Of a DNA stretch of 64,000 nt, positions 1-8,980 are shown one piece after another. Both the position numbers and the translations under genes were made by a program. Within the stretch, counting starts at the first letter, position 1, and each line of letters begins with the position of its first letter. Location of the stretch: positions 216,434 through 280,433 of the forward strand of contig NZ_JAQTLY010000002.1 in the NCBI RefSeq assembly GCF_028714655.1. Direction: 5' to 3'. This DNA is from Sulfurimonas sp. Lineage in GTDB: Bacteria > Campylobacterota > Campylobacteria > Campylobacterales > Sulfurimonadaceae. Under the pieces are notes generated by a model. That model searched no databases, was not told the origin of the DNA, and was given only the letters and a program-made list of their open reading frames with translations.

Positions 1-1959
1 CTGTTGCGCGGTCAGTTCAAAGCCGCTCTCATTTTGTGAAAGCGTATTTAAGATATAAGCGTACACGGTGCATTTTTTATCCAAAGAGATTTTTAGAGAT
101 TTTTGCGTGTAATCATCTTCTAAAACTATACTCTCTATATCCTTTAAAACGACTCCGCTGCCTAGTGCTTGAGAATTTATAAGCACTTTATGGTGGTGTG
201 CAAAGTGAAAATTAAACTCTGTGCCGTAGTGAAGTTTATGGGTAAAATCACTCACCGTGCTTAAATCCAGAGATAAACTGCTTTTGCTAAATCCATACTT
301 TTTAGTAAGAGAGGTATCATATTTTTTATCCAAATATACTCCGCCCTCTCTTTTAAATGTCATTTTCTCTTCATCAAACTCAAAGGGTTGATTTGCAAAA
401 TCGCCCACTTCATTGAAGCTCGCTCTCTTAAAACTGTCAAAAGAGAACTCATCACTGCATATATGATCTACAAATGAGTATTTCGGATGCCAATCATAAA
501 TAAGCTCATCTTTGAAATTTTCATTAATGGCAACCTCATCGTTATGTATGGTGGCTATCTCATCTTCGCCGCCGCTCTCTTTATGAATTTTTGGCGTCGG
601 ATGTAAAATCTTCTCATGATACGCTTCATGGCGGCGCATCAGTGTATTTTGCCAGTTAAAGAGCTTTTGGAGTGAGCCAAACTCTATAAGCTGCGCGCCG
701 TATTTTGATGAAAAAACAAGGCTTAAACTCTTGGTTAAAACCTTTAGCTCCTCATACCCGTCTTTGTCTATATCAAAAAATGAAAAAGCAGGCTTCTCTT
801 TTGCAAGTGACGCTTCTATCTCCAAAAGATACCTATACGCGTTATCCCTGAGATTTGGAAGGTACAATCCTCCAAAAACACCATGCCATAAAACATCATT
901 GGTTTGGAGTTTGTAAAGACTCTCAAGAGCATCTTTTTTAAGTCTCTCTTGATGCAGGGAGTGATGCATCATTCTTTTATGGATATGGTTGCTCTCACGG
1001 TATTTGATAAAAAAGTTTTTCCATATACCGCCTTTGATAAGAGCCACACCCTCTTTTTTAAAGTACTCTTCCCCCACGCTTTTTTTTAAAGACTCTAACG
1101 CTAGATTTTGATGACTTTTTAGGCTCCACTCTCCCATCTCAAAGTATGATGTGTTATTTAGATATGCCAAACCTTTTGAACGGTTTGTATGAAGATACTC
1201 TTTGTAGTGCATTGTAGTAATTCTCTCATCAGCCAAAACTGCCTCTACAAATCTCTCAAGCCACTTTTTCTCATAAACCCACTCATGTGTTTTTGGCCAA
1301 AGTCCAAATTTCTCCATGTCGTCAAATATGACAGCGGCGCTATTATCGCTTTTTGCGCAATTTAAAATCGCCTCAATTGAACGCTCAACGCTAAAAAACG
1401 GGAGTGCGTATCTAAGAGCTGCAGAGATAGGAAACAGAGCTATTTTCTCTCCGCCCTCCTCGCTCTCATAGTATCCATCCATCGCACTGTTATCAAAACC
1501 GCTGCTTAAGAAGTGATAATCATCAACCACTACATATTCTAAGCCGCATGCTGCCAAATCAGGTACGATTGAGCTTTCCCAAACTCTCTCCGTAAGCCAA
1601 GCGCCTCTCGGAGCTGATTTTAGATTTTTCTTAAGATATACGCTAAGTTTATCTATCTGCGCTCTTCTGTCTTTTGAGCCAATGGCACTTAGTACCGGTT
1701 CATAGTACCCTGCACCCACCCACTCTATGGAGCCTTTTTTTGTTAGATACTCCATATCTTGAAATATTTTTGGATGTTTTGTTTTTATCTCATTTAAGAG
1801 CCATCCGCTTGCATGCACTGCAAATTTAAAATCAGGGTAGTTTCTCATCGTCGCAAAAAAAGGAGCATAACACAACTCTATCGCCTCATCTACGGCATCG
1901 CCGAAATTATCGACGGGCTGATGCATATGTACGCCAAAGAGTAATTTTACTTTTTTCAT
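1..1959 (-). CDS. GH57 4-alpha-glucanotransferase/amylase, C-terminus beyond window
   Basis: Cytoplasmic glycoside hydrolase family 57 enzyme acting on alpha-1,4-glucans, most like the 4-alpha-glucanotransferase branch with DUF1925/DUF1926 domains. 653 codons are visible without a stop, and the gene runs off the left edge. The start ATG is followed by MKKVKLLFGVHMHQP, which carries GH57 motif 1 (HQP). WLTERVWE at residues 121-128 holds the predicted nucleophile E124, and IFDDMEKFG holds the predicted acid D214; these sit at almost the same positions as E123 and D214 of the Thermococcus litoralis enzyme. There is no signal peptide. It is transcribed with the other glucan genes to its right, although an ORF6N gene lies between. 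The choice between transferase and amylase is inferred from family resemblance and not certain. Confidence 0.85.
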   Translation of the reverse strand, partial: MKKVKLLFGVHMHQPVDNFGDAVDEAIELCYAPFFATMRNYPDFKFAVHASGWLLNEIKTKHPKIFQDMEYLTKKGSIEWVGAGYYEPVLSAIGSKDRRAQIDKLSVYLKKNLKSAPRGAWLTERVWESSIVPDLAACGLEYVVVDDYHFLSSGFDNSAMDGYYESEEGGEKIALFPISAALRYALPFFSVERSIEAILNCAKSDNSAAVIFDDMEKFGLWPKTHEWVYEKKWLERFVEAVLADERITTMHYKEYLHTNRSKGLAYLNNTSYFEMGEWSLKSHQNLALESLKKSVGEEYFKKEGVALIKGGIWKNFFIKYRESNHIHKRMMHHSLHQERLKKDALESLYKLQTNDVLWHGVFGGLYLPNLRDNAYRYLLEIEASLAKEKPAFSFFDIDKDGYEELKVLTKSLSLVFSSKYGAQLIEFGSLQKLFNWQNTLMRRHEAYHEKILHPTPKIHKESGGEDEIATIHNDEVAINENFKDELIYDWHPKYSFVDHICSDEFSFDSFKRASFNEVGDFANQPFEFDEEKMTFKREGGVYLDKKYDTSLTKKYGFSKSSLSLDLSTVSDFTHKLHYGTEFNFHFAHHHKVLINSQALGSGVVLKDIESIVLEDDYTQKSLKISLDKKCTVYAYILNTLSQNESGFELTAQQ

Positions 1960-2057
1960 CTTTTCTCCCTAAAGCTTGTGGCTCTTTTTGAGTTTACTCT
2001 GTATTCTAATCCGGTTGTTTAGTTCATTTGTCATTTTACTTTATTTGTTCCATTTTT

Positions 2058-2948
2058 TTATATCTGTTTTTCCAATTTTTTTAAAATCTCTAAAGCACCC
2101 ATATCAAACTTAGAAAAAGCAAACCATTTTTTACCCAAATCTTTCAAACTAGCTCCTATATGATACACTTCTTTGTTGTCAAGTATCATAAATCTGTCAT
2201 GTGCATTTTTGAACTCTTGAAGCTCTATGTTTTGATATTGTGCTTGATATTTTTGGTAGTCAAGTTTTAGATGTTTTGAGATAGTCTGAGTGTAGATTTT
2301 TATTTTTAACGCCGGATATTTGCTAAAAAGTGTAAAAACGGTGTCGTCGATGTAGTTATCTATCAGCACTACCTCATTTTTTGCACTACGAAACAAATCA
2401 TTAATAAAAGCATAGGCATCATAAATTTGTCCATCGAAGAATACCCCCTCATCTAGTTTTTGCGTTTTCTCCTCAAGAGCATTTAAAACATAATCTATCT
2501 TTGTGTCGGTTTTTATTTCGTATGAAATTTGTCGTTTTTCTAAAGCTTCCATTTTTGAAAATAGCAGACTATTTGAACTGATGATTTTTCTCATCTCTAC
2601 AAAAGCTCTGATGATTTTTATGTGTATTTCCACTGCTATTTTACTGGATAAAACAGCTGAAAGAGATGAGACGCCTTGCTCTGTAAAAACAAATGGTCTT
2701 GCACCTCCAAAAGATTTTTTAGATGGTATCACAGATTGTGATACCAAAAAATTCATCTCTTCATCAGTCAGTTCAAACATAAAATCATTAGGAAATCTAT
2801 CAATATTTCTTTTAACTGCTTGTTTTAATGCCCTAGTTTCTACTCCATAAAGCTCTGCCAAGTCTCTATCAAGCATCACGATAAGCCCATGGATGGTGTG
2901 TATTTTGTTTGAGATATTTTCTTTGTCCATTGTTACAAGGTTGTTCAT
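2058..2948 (-). CDS. ORF6N-domain protein with PLD-like C-terminal domain
   Basis: The first 100 or so residues match the ORF6N domain, a putative DNA-binding domain from phages and mobile elements (HTIHGLIVMLDRDLAELYGVE, then FPNDFMFELT and PFVFTEQGV). The middle, about residues 105-155, is a helical linker. The C-terminal 130 residues resemble a phospholipase D-like fold: NEVVLIDNYIDD, then AHDRFMILDNKEVYHIGASL, a degenerate HKD motif with Arg in place of Lys. It stands alone between two GH57 genes with no partner and looks like an insertion into the glucan cluster. The function is not known. It could be a regulator, or an abortive-infection or toxin-type protein. The ORF6N call is confident; the PLD-like call is moderate. 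Confidence 0.75.
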   Translation of the reverse strand: MNNLVTMDKENISNKIHTIHGLIVMLDRDLAELYGVETRALKQAVKRNIDRFPNDFMFELTDEEMNFLVSQSVIPSKKSFGGARPFVFTEQGVSSLSAVLSSKIAVEIHIKIIRAFVEMRKIISSNSLLFSKMEALEKRQISYEIKTDTKIDYVLNALEEKTQKLDEGVFFDGQIYDAYAFINDLFRSAKNEVVLIDNYIDDTVFTLFSKYPALKIKIYTQTISKHLKLDYQKYQAQYQNIELQEFKNAHDRFMILDNKEVYHIGASLKDLGKKWFAFSKFDMGALEILKKLEKQI

Positions 2949-3159
2949 AATATTTCCTTGAAAATTTTATTTATCTTAACATTTAGAACTGTTTTTATGA
3001 AAAAATATGTCATTTTGCAATATTTTTAAACTTTTTTAGATTTTTTCCAGTTATTATCAAGCATTATGGTGAGTTTTTTGGATAGAGTCATTTGATAAAA
3101 TACTTAAACTCTTAAAAAAATGAAAAAATCATAGTTTTTACTTCTTTTATCCCATCCCT

Positions 3160-5190
3160 CTACACAAACCATCTATCGCTAAAATCGCTGTCCATATCTA
3201 TCTCAAGCACTCCAAAACCCGGCAGTGTCTGTATAACGGTACCGCCGCTTGAGAGTTCAAAACGAAAATCGAGCTTTTGCTTTTTTATGGAGCTTTTATC
3301 TATCCTAATCTCAATTCGATCTTCATACGCAACTTCATAAGTAATATCAGCGTGGCTGCTTAAATAGTGCTTTTTATCGCAGATATCTATCTCTTCGTTA
3401 AAACCGATAGGATCTATGATAAGGCGGAGCATATTGCAGCTCTTCATTATCTGCTCATCTGCATCAAAAGCAAAGTATATATTTTCATCATCCTGCCCGT
3501 ACAATATCTTCATAACAGGGCTTTTTGGCATATCCATAGTTGATGAGGTTCTATTTTCGTGTACTACGCCGCTGCCTATCCACTCAAAAAACGAACCGTG
3601 TGTTCCGTTTATTTGAGGAGATATGTATGATTGCGGTTTTAGTAAAAAATCTACGGAACTTCTGTTTTGTATAATCGGTTCAAAGAGATCCGATGGAGGA
3701 GCTATTTTCATAAGGTTGTATATAGAGATAAGGTGGGATCTAAAAAGTGCGTCAAATTCTAAACCAAACTCCGTAAAGTGGTCATCCCCATACCACCAAA
3801 ACCAATCAGAACACTCGGAGGCTAAAAAATGCTCCGTAATCTTGGCTTTCGTATCATCATCAAGTGAATCTTTGTGATGCTCATAATCTCTTTTGGTTAT
3901 AAATATCATCTCCCAGCCGCGGCTCTTCTCTTTATGCCCTACCCAAGTATTGAACTCTCCGTGTATCCAGCTGCCTGCATGGAGTTTGCTTAATTTTTTT
4001 CTAGGAAGCCTATAAACATCTTGCATATGAAGTATATTTAGCCAAGAGAGAGCAGTTAGGTTTTTGTAAAGTTCGTCAAAAAAGTCAAAGGCGTTATTGT
4101 CATAAAACTCCCAAGCATTCTCACCGTCAAGGATTATAAAAACGGTAGCGTCCTCGTTTTGATCACTTATCATCCATAAATGAGACACAAAATCTTTGGC
4201 AGCTCTTTGTGGTTCCCAAAATTTATATGTAAAACCTATAAGATCGCTTAAGTGATGGTCTCTAAAAGCTATGCACATATCTTGATACTCATACGGAGTG
4301 TAAAGAGATGCTCTGTCTCTTGAATTTATTGAGCGAAAGAGTATCTCTTCATCGGTTGCTATCCATTTGACTCCGCACTCGCTAAGCAGTGCTACGCTAT
4401 TCTCATCCACCGCACCCTCGGCAGGCCAAAAACCGTCGGGAAGAAACCCAAAAGTATCCGTAAACAGCTCTTTGGCTCTTGTGATTTGCAATAGCGCATC
4501 ATCTTTTAGGCTTAAATGGTATTTTGGGATATTTGTAGAGGGATTTGCGATTTTTGCGCTATTCATATCAAGCAGAAGCGGCAGAATCGGGTGATTTAGC
4601 GGAGTTGTAGAGATAGAGATAATATCTCTGTTTTTTAACTCTGCATAATAATCAAAAATACCTTTTACAAAGTGGGTCAGCTCGCGCAATAAAGAGAGTT
4701 TATCTTCGTAGACAAAACCGCTCTCTCTTTTGAGCATCTCTTTTACGACTGTATTGTTTGTTCTAAGATAAACACCGCACCATGAGAGCAGAAATAAAAT
4801 CTCCAAATCAAAAAACTCTTGATTTGTGTAGCTATCTTTTTTGTACAGCTCATCATAATAGGCTATCTTAGATACCATAGTTTCATAAGGGGTGCTTTTA
4901 CAGATTTTTATCATCCAGCGATATTCGGTTCTGTTTAGTGAACTTATATCTCTTAGCCAAAGGTTTAAAAATTTATCGTTATTTTGCGGATTTTCATAGT
5001 AGAGTTTCAGTTGTCGTATTAGAGGCGGAGTTATATTAAAAGTAGCCTTAAGACCGCTGTGTCTCGTTAGCATCCAAGGCATATCATAGTAATCTTTTAT
5101 AGCATGTAAAAATACCCACGGCATTTGTATAATGCCAAATTCGTCTCGATAATCCGGTTGGTGCATATGCCATATAAAACTTAGATTCAC
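3160..5190 (-). CDS. GH57 alpha-amylase-like protein (COG1449 type)
   Basis: A second GH57 enzyme of 676 residues without a signal peptide, so probably cytoplasmic glucan breakdown or remodelling. Motif 1 is HMHQPDY at residues 9-15. FWPAEGA at 254-260 has the likely nucleophile E258, and ILDGENAWEFY further on has the likely acid Asp. This arrangement is typical of the alpha-amylase/alpha-mannosidase group of GH57. The C-terminal 170 residues look like a beta-rich accessory domain. Its start overlaps the end of the nucleotidyltransferase gene to its right by four bases (ATGA type), which indicates translational coupling and a shared job in glucan metabolism. The exact substrate cannot be read from sequence. 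Confidence 0.85.
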   Translation of the reverse strand: MNLSFIWHMHQPDYRDEFGIIQMPWVFLHAIKDYYDMPWMLTRHSGLKATFNITPPLIRQLKLYYENPQNNDKFLNLWLRDISSLNRTEYRWMIKICKSTPYETMVSKIAYYDELYKKDSYTNQEFFDLEILFLLSWCGVYLRTNNTVVKEMLKRESGFVYEDKLSLLRELTHFVKGIFDYYAELKNRDIISISTTPLNHPILPLLLDMNSAKIANPSTNIPKYHLSLKDDALLQITRAKELFTDTFGFLPDGFWPAEGAVDENSVALLSECGVKWIATDEEILFRSINSRDRASLYTPYEYQDMCIAFRDHHLSDLIGFTYKFWEPQRAAKDFVSHLWMISDQNEDATVFIILDGENAWEFYDNNAFDFFDELYKNLTALSWLNILHMQDVYRLPRKKLSKLHAGSWIHGEFNTWVGHKEKSRGWEMIFITKRDYEHHKDSLDDDTKAKITEHFLASECSDWFWWYGDDHFTEFGLEFDALFRSHLISIYNLMKIAPPSDLFEPIIQNRSSVDFLLKPQSYISPQINGTHGSFFEWIGSGVVHENRTSSTMDMPKSPVMKILYGQDDENIYFAFDADEQIMKSCNMLRLIIDPIGFNEEIDICDKKHYLSSHADITYEVAYEDRIEIRIDKSSIKKQKLDFRFELSSGGTVIQTLPGFGVLEIDMDSDFSDRWFV

Positions 5191-7694
5191 GCTATATCTT
5201 TTGCATAGTTTTGAATTTTCTGGGTATAACTCTCAAGTAAAGCAACTCCGTTCTCCTCGCTGCTTGCTTGTATGTAGAGATTTAGGTGGTCATTGTACTG
5301 ATCGGGAATCATCAAAATCCAATCCGTCTCATTTTCCCAAATTTTTACGCCGTCTTGGTTAGATGACTTTTTGCCTTTTGCATCTTTTAGAAATTTTCTC
5401 ATTATTTTGCCTTTTAAAGCCTGCGTGCAATCAATTTTCTCTTGTGCATAGTAAAAACTCTCAATCATTTTTGATATCTCTGAGAGTTTTAAGTGGCTAC
5501 AGCTAAGCATCTCCATAACTTTTAAACTGGCATAAATGGCATCTCTTGATACGCCAAACTCGGTAAAAGCAAAGTTGCCGTCAACCGTTGCTACCAAAGA
5601 GTACTCCCTCATTTGTGCAGCTTTAAAATTGGCATATTTTCCTCTTTGAATATCAAGATTCTCAAAACGGATAATATCAGGCGCCCAAGTAGGTAAAAAG
5701 ACTCTTTTTTTCTCATCATTTGAGTACATATTAAGCAGATGTAAAACTACCAATAGCCCTTTTACCATATCCAAAACTTCGCCTTCGTCGGTTACGAAAC
5801 ATATAGTTTGTGCATTTGGATATATCATCAATCCCATATTGTAGTTTAGACTTGATACTATTTTTGAAATATTTTCATCCGAGCGTTTTTTTAAAGCAGC
5901 GAAATTTGACAGTTTATGTTCGTCATAGTAAGCATTTAGCACAATATTTTCGACACCGATATCATTTAAAATATTTGGAAATATATCCCCCGTTGAGCCG
6001 TGCATCAAATCAACCGCAACTTTAAATGTGCCGCACTTTATAATGTTTTGGTTTATTTTGCTCTCTATTGCAGATTTGTAGTTAAGGCACTCTTTAAAGT
6101 GTATAGTCTCTTTTATCTCTCCGATTTGTGAAAAATCAACCCTTCGGAACTTCTCCGTAAAAAACGCTTTTTCTATGTTTTTTGCACTGTTTGAGTCGAT
6201 GCGGATAGATTCTTCGTTAAAAAGAGTAATCTCTGAGTTTGCAGGATTGAAAACATCCTGTTTAAAGTGTGCACCGCCGGCTAATTTAGGGCTGTTTGCA
6301 AGCGTGTAGCGTAAAATGGAGATAGGCGCATTTTTTAGATCCAAAACATCGATTCCGGCAGATAAAAGTCCTCCTAAAAATGCCCTTTTTAACATTCTGG
6401 AACTTTTGTTATAATCCCTCCCTACTACTACTTTTACGCCCATAGGAAGCTGTGCGGCAAAAGCTTCGGCTAATTTGGTAGCCATTTCGCATGAGAGTTC
6501 GACATTGCTCTTGCCCGATACCGTTCCGTTTTCAAAAATGGAGTTTTTATATCTGCTTCCCCATACAAGATTGTGGCTGACGATTGAAGCCGCTTCTATC
6601 TTTTTGTCAGGCCAGATAGTGACATCCTGTTCAAAAGAGGCAAGTTCCCCCACTTCACAACCCTCGGCAAGAATAAGTCCTGCTTTTGCGGTTACATTTT
6701 TATCGATTATGTTATTACTGCATATAACGGCATTATCAAGTTTTACACCGCTTTTGATTTTGACATCTTCCCAAATGACGCTATTTGAGATACAGCAATT
6801 GTTACTTATGGTTACATTGTCCCCGATTACCACATTGTTTAGTTTAACGCTGTCCTTTATTTTTACATTTTTTCCAAGGACGACGGTTCCCAAAATTTTG
6901 ACGGTAGAGCTTAGATTATACTCCTCATCGCTATATAAAACGCCGTCCGCATAATTTTTTATTATGCCCTCAATCTTAAAATTTACTCTTGAGTTTAAAA
7001 TATCATCATATACTTCGCGGTAACTCTCCGGATTTCCTACATCTCTCCAGTACCCTTCCAAGTTATATCCCATCAAATCAATACCTCTGCTCATCAGCAA
7101 CGGAAAGAGATTTTTGGCAAAATCAAAATTCTCTCCCTTGGGAATATAGTTTAATATTTCAGGCTCGATTATATAGATGCCGGTATTGATAGTGTCGCTA
7201 AAGACCTCTCCCCAGCTCGGTTTTTCTAAAAATTTCTCTATAATATTATCTTCATTGGCTATTACCACGCCGAATTGAAGCGGATTTTCGACGGATGTCA
7301 GACCGATAGAGAGTTTTGAGTTTTTTTGCTTATGAAATTCAAATATTTTTTCAAAATCAAAATCCGTAACCAAATCACCGCTTATAACTATAAAATTTTC
7401 ATCTCCGATATACTCGGCGGCAAGTCTAACGGCACCGGCAGTTCCGTAATCGTCATCAGGAACCACATAAGTTATTTTTATGCCCAAATCACTGCCGTCA
7501 CCGAAGTAATTTTGAATAATCTCAGGTTTAAAATAGAGTAAAACTATAAATTCAGAGATGCCTAAATCTCTTAACATCATCATAGTGTGTTGCATCATCG
7601 GTCTATTTACTATCGGTAACATGGGTTTTGGTCTTGAATGTGTCAAAGGCTGGATTCTTGTTCCGAATCCGCCCGCCATAACTACAGCTTTCAT
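5187..7694 (-). CDS. Sugar-1-phosphate nucleotidyltransferase / phosphohexomutase-like fusion
   Basis: The N-terminal 235 residues are a nucleotidyltransferase: MAGGFGTRIQPLT (7-19), the metal-binding Asp in SGDLVTDFD, and EKPSWGEV. About 245-385 is a left-handed beta-helix of hexapeptide repeats. The last 430 residues align with phosphomannomutase/phosphoglucomutase. It is annotated in relatives as mannose-1-phosphate guanylyltransferase. The mutase part lacks the phosphoserine motif: the expected TASHNP position reads AGGAHFKQDVFNP, and no DGDADR-type metal loop is present (LMIYPNAQTICFVTDEGE instead). I infer an active transferase and a non-catalytic or regulatory mutase domain, as I recall for cyanobacterial homologues. 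The gene sits between pfkA and the amylase, so it may supply a sugar nucleotide for glucan synthesis. Confidence 0.8.
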   Translation of the reverse strand: MKAVVMAGGFGTRIQPLTHSRPKPMLPIVNRPMMQHTMMMLRDLGISEFIVLLYFKPEIIQNYFGDGSDLGIKITYVVPDDDYGTAGAVRLAAEYIGDENFIVISGDLVTDFDFEKIFEFHKQKNSKLSIGLTSVENPLQFGVVIANEDNIIEKFLEKPSWGEVFSDTINTGIYIIEPEILNYIPKGENFDFAKNLFPLLMSRGIDLMGYNLEGYWRDVGNPESYREVYDDILNSRVNFKIEGIIKNYADGVLYSDEEYNLSSTVKILGTVVLGKNVKIKDSVKLNNVVIGDNVTISNNCCISNSVIWEDVKIKSGVKLDNAVICSNNIIDKNVTAKAGLILAEGCEVGELASFEQDVTIWPDKKIEAASIVSHNLVWGSRYKNSIFENGTVSGKSNVELSCEMATKLAEAFAAQLPMGVKVVVGRDYNKSSRMLKRAFLGGLLSAGIDVLDLKNAPISILRYTLANSPKLAGGAHFKQDVFNPANSEITLFNEESIRIDSNSAKNIEKAFFTEKFRRVDFSQIGEIKETIHFKECLNYKSAIESKINQNIIKCGTFKVAVDLMHGSTGDIFPNILNDIGVENIVLNAYYDEHKLSNFAALKKRSDENISKIVSSLNYNMGLMIYPNAQTICFVTDEGEVLDMVKGLLVVLHLLNMYSNDEKKRVFLPTWAPDIIRFENLDIQRGKYANFKAAQMREYSLVATVDGNFAFTEFGVSRDAIYASLKVMEMLSCSHLKLSEISKMIESFYYAQEKIDCTQALKGKIMRKFLKDAKGKKSSNQDGVKIWENETDWILMIPDQYNDHLNLYIQASSEENGVALLESYTQKIQNYAKDIA

Positions 7695-7765
7695 TACTAC
7701 CTCTTATAGAAATTTTTCTAATTGCGCGTTAATTCTAGTACTATATTGTTAAATTAATGTTAAAA

Positions 7766-7846
7766 GCACCTTTAAAAACTCATTTTTAGATTGTCACGCT
7801 TGTCATTGCGAGGCTCTGTCCGTGGCAATCTATTTTTTAAAGGTGC
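7766..7846. repeat. Nested inverted repeat, MITE/REP-like, between pfkA and the nucleotidyltransferase gene
   Basis: Outer arms GCACCTTTAAAAA (7766-7778) and TTTTTAAAGGTGC (7834-7846) are an exact 13-bp inverted repeat. Inside, GATTGTCACG and CGTGGCAATC pair with one G-T wobble around TCATTGCGAGG. The inner part shares its core with the element at 10675-10777, so it is a dispersed repeat. It begins just past the stop codon of pfkA and may also act as a transcript-end hairpin. Confidence 0.6.
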
Positions 7847-7848
7847 AC

Positions 7849-8808
7849 TTAATCAAGTAAATTTAGAGCATCAAGATAGTGTTTCGGCAGCTGATATTTA
7901 TTTGAGACGACATCTTCTATCTCCATCAAACCGAATTCGCCTTTTTTGTAAACAGCAATTTTATTTGAATTGTTATTGACAAGCAGGTGATCCACCGCGA
8001 TAATCGTAAAATCAAACGCCATAAGTCTATCATAAACGGTCGGGTTTCCGCCTCTTTGGATATGACCGAGTATGCTTACCCTTGTCTCCATACCTATATC
8101 ATCTTGAAGCCAATTAAAAACTTCAGTTGTTTTTTTGCTACCCTCGGCAACGATGGCTAAGATGTAGTTTCTGCCGTTTTGCACTTCATCTTTTAATCTT
8201 TTTGTAAGTTCTTTCGGCTCAAAGGCAACTTCAGGCACGACGCAAACTTCCGCACCGCTTATCATAGAAGATACGATAGCCAGATACCCGCAATCCCTGC
8301 CCATCACCTCAACCAAAAAAGCGCGGCTAAATGAAGATGCCGTATCTCGAATCTTGTCAAGCGCATCTCGTATAACATTAAGAGCGGTATCTACGCCTAA
8401 ACAATAATCCGTTCCGTAAATATCATTATCTATAGTTGAAGGAATTCCGACAAAATTAAGTTCAAACTCCGAGCTAAATATTTGCATCGCTCTAAAAGAG
8501 CCGTCCCCTCCAAGTACGACAAGCTTTGTTATGCCAAACTCTTTAAGGTTATAGTATGCCTGCATCCTGTAGCTATGTTCAAAAAATCTCTTAGACCTAG
8601 AAGAGCGGATGATGGTTCCTCCATTATGAAGTATTCCCGATACATCCGAATGAGTCGCTTTTTTGATTTTTTTATCTATCAATCCCTCTAATCCGTCATA
8701 GATTAGATAAGGAGTAGAGCCTTTTTTGTAAACATAATCTACAAACTTTTTTATAGCCGGATTCATACCGGGTGCATCGCCGCCTGAACACATAATTGCA
8801 AATGACAT
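7849..8808 (-). CDS. pfkA: ATP-dependent 6-phosphofructokinase
   Basis: Phosphorylates fructose 6-phosphate to fructose 1,6-bisphosphate, the committed step of glycolysis. The 319-residue length equals the usual bacterial PfkA. Visible motifs are SGGDAPGMN at 8-16, GGDGSF (Gly rather than the Asp of PPi-dependent enzymes), the catalytic loop PSTIDNDI, VEVMGRDCG, and GHIQRGG near the C-terminus. The residue after the Pro of PSTIDND is Ser rather than the Lys of PPi enzymes, supporting ATP use. Helicobacter and Campylobacter are known to lack a classical PfkA, so its presence beside phosphorylase and amylases points to real use of stored glucan. Confidence 0.93.
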   Translation of the reverse strand: MSFAIMCSGGDAPGMNPAIKKFVDYVYKKGSTPYLIYDGLEGLIDKKIKKATHSDVSGILHNGGTIIRSSRSKRFFEHSYRMQAYYNLKEFGITKLVVLGGDGSFRAMQIFSSEFELNFVGIPSTIDNDIYGTDYCLGVDTALNVIRDALDKIRDTASSFSRAFLVEVMGRDCGYLAIVSSMISGAEVCVVPEVAFEPKELTKRLKDEVQNGRNYILAIVAEGSKKTTEVFNWLQDDIGMETRVSILGHIQRGGNPTVYDRLMAFDFTIIAVDHLLVNNNSNKIAVYKKGEFGLMEIEDVVSNKYQLPKHYLDALNLLD

Positions 8809-8856
8809 AACATAACCCCTTTTTGTTTAATAGACTTCTTTTTTCTATACCCCCGA

Positions 8857-8882
8857 GATCCTGAATCAAGTTCAGGATGACG
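8857..8882. repeat. 26-bp palindromic dispersed repeat
   Basis: The arms ATCCTGAA and TTCAGGAT surround a five-base loop (TCAAG). The same 26 bases occur in reverse complement at 31433-31458, also between genes. Wider arms CGAGAT (8854-8859) and ATCTCG (8894-8899) could extend the structure. It is a REP-type element upstream of pfkA. Confidence 0.7.
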
Positions 8883-8980
8883 AAAGCTCAAGAATCTCGT
8901 CACTCCAAATTTGATTTAGAATCTAATTTTTTAGTTATGTAAAAGAGTCTAATATTATTTAATACAAACTAAGTAATTTC

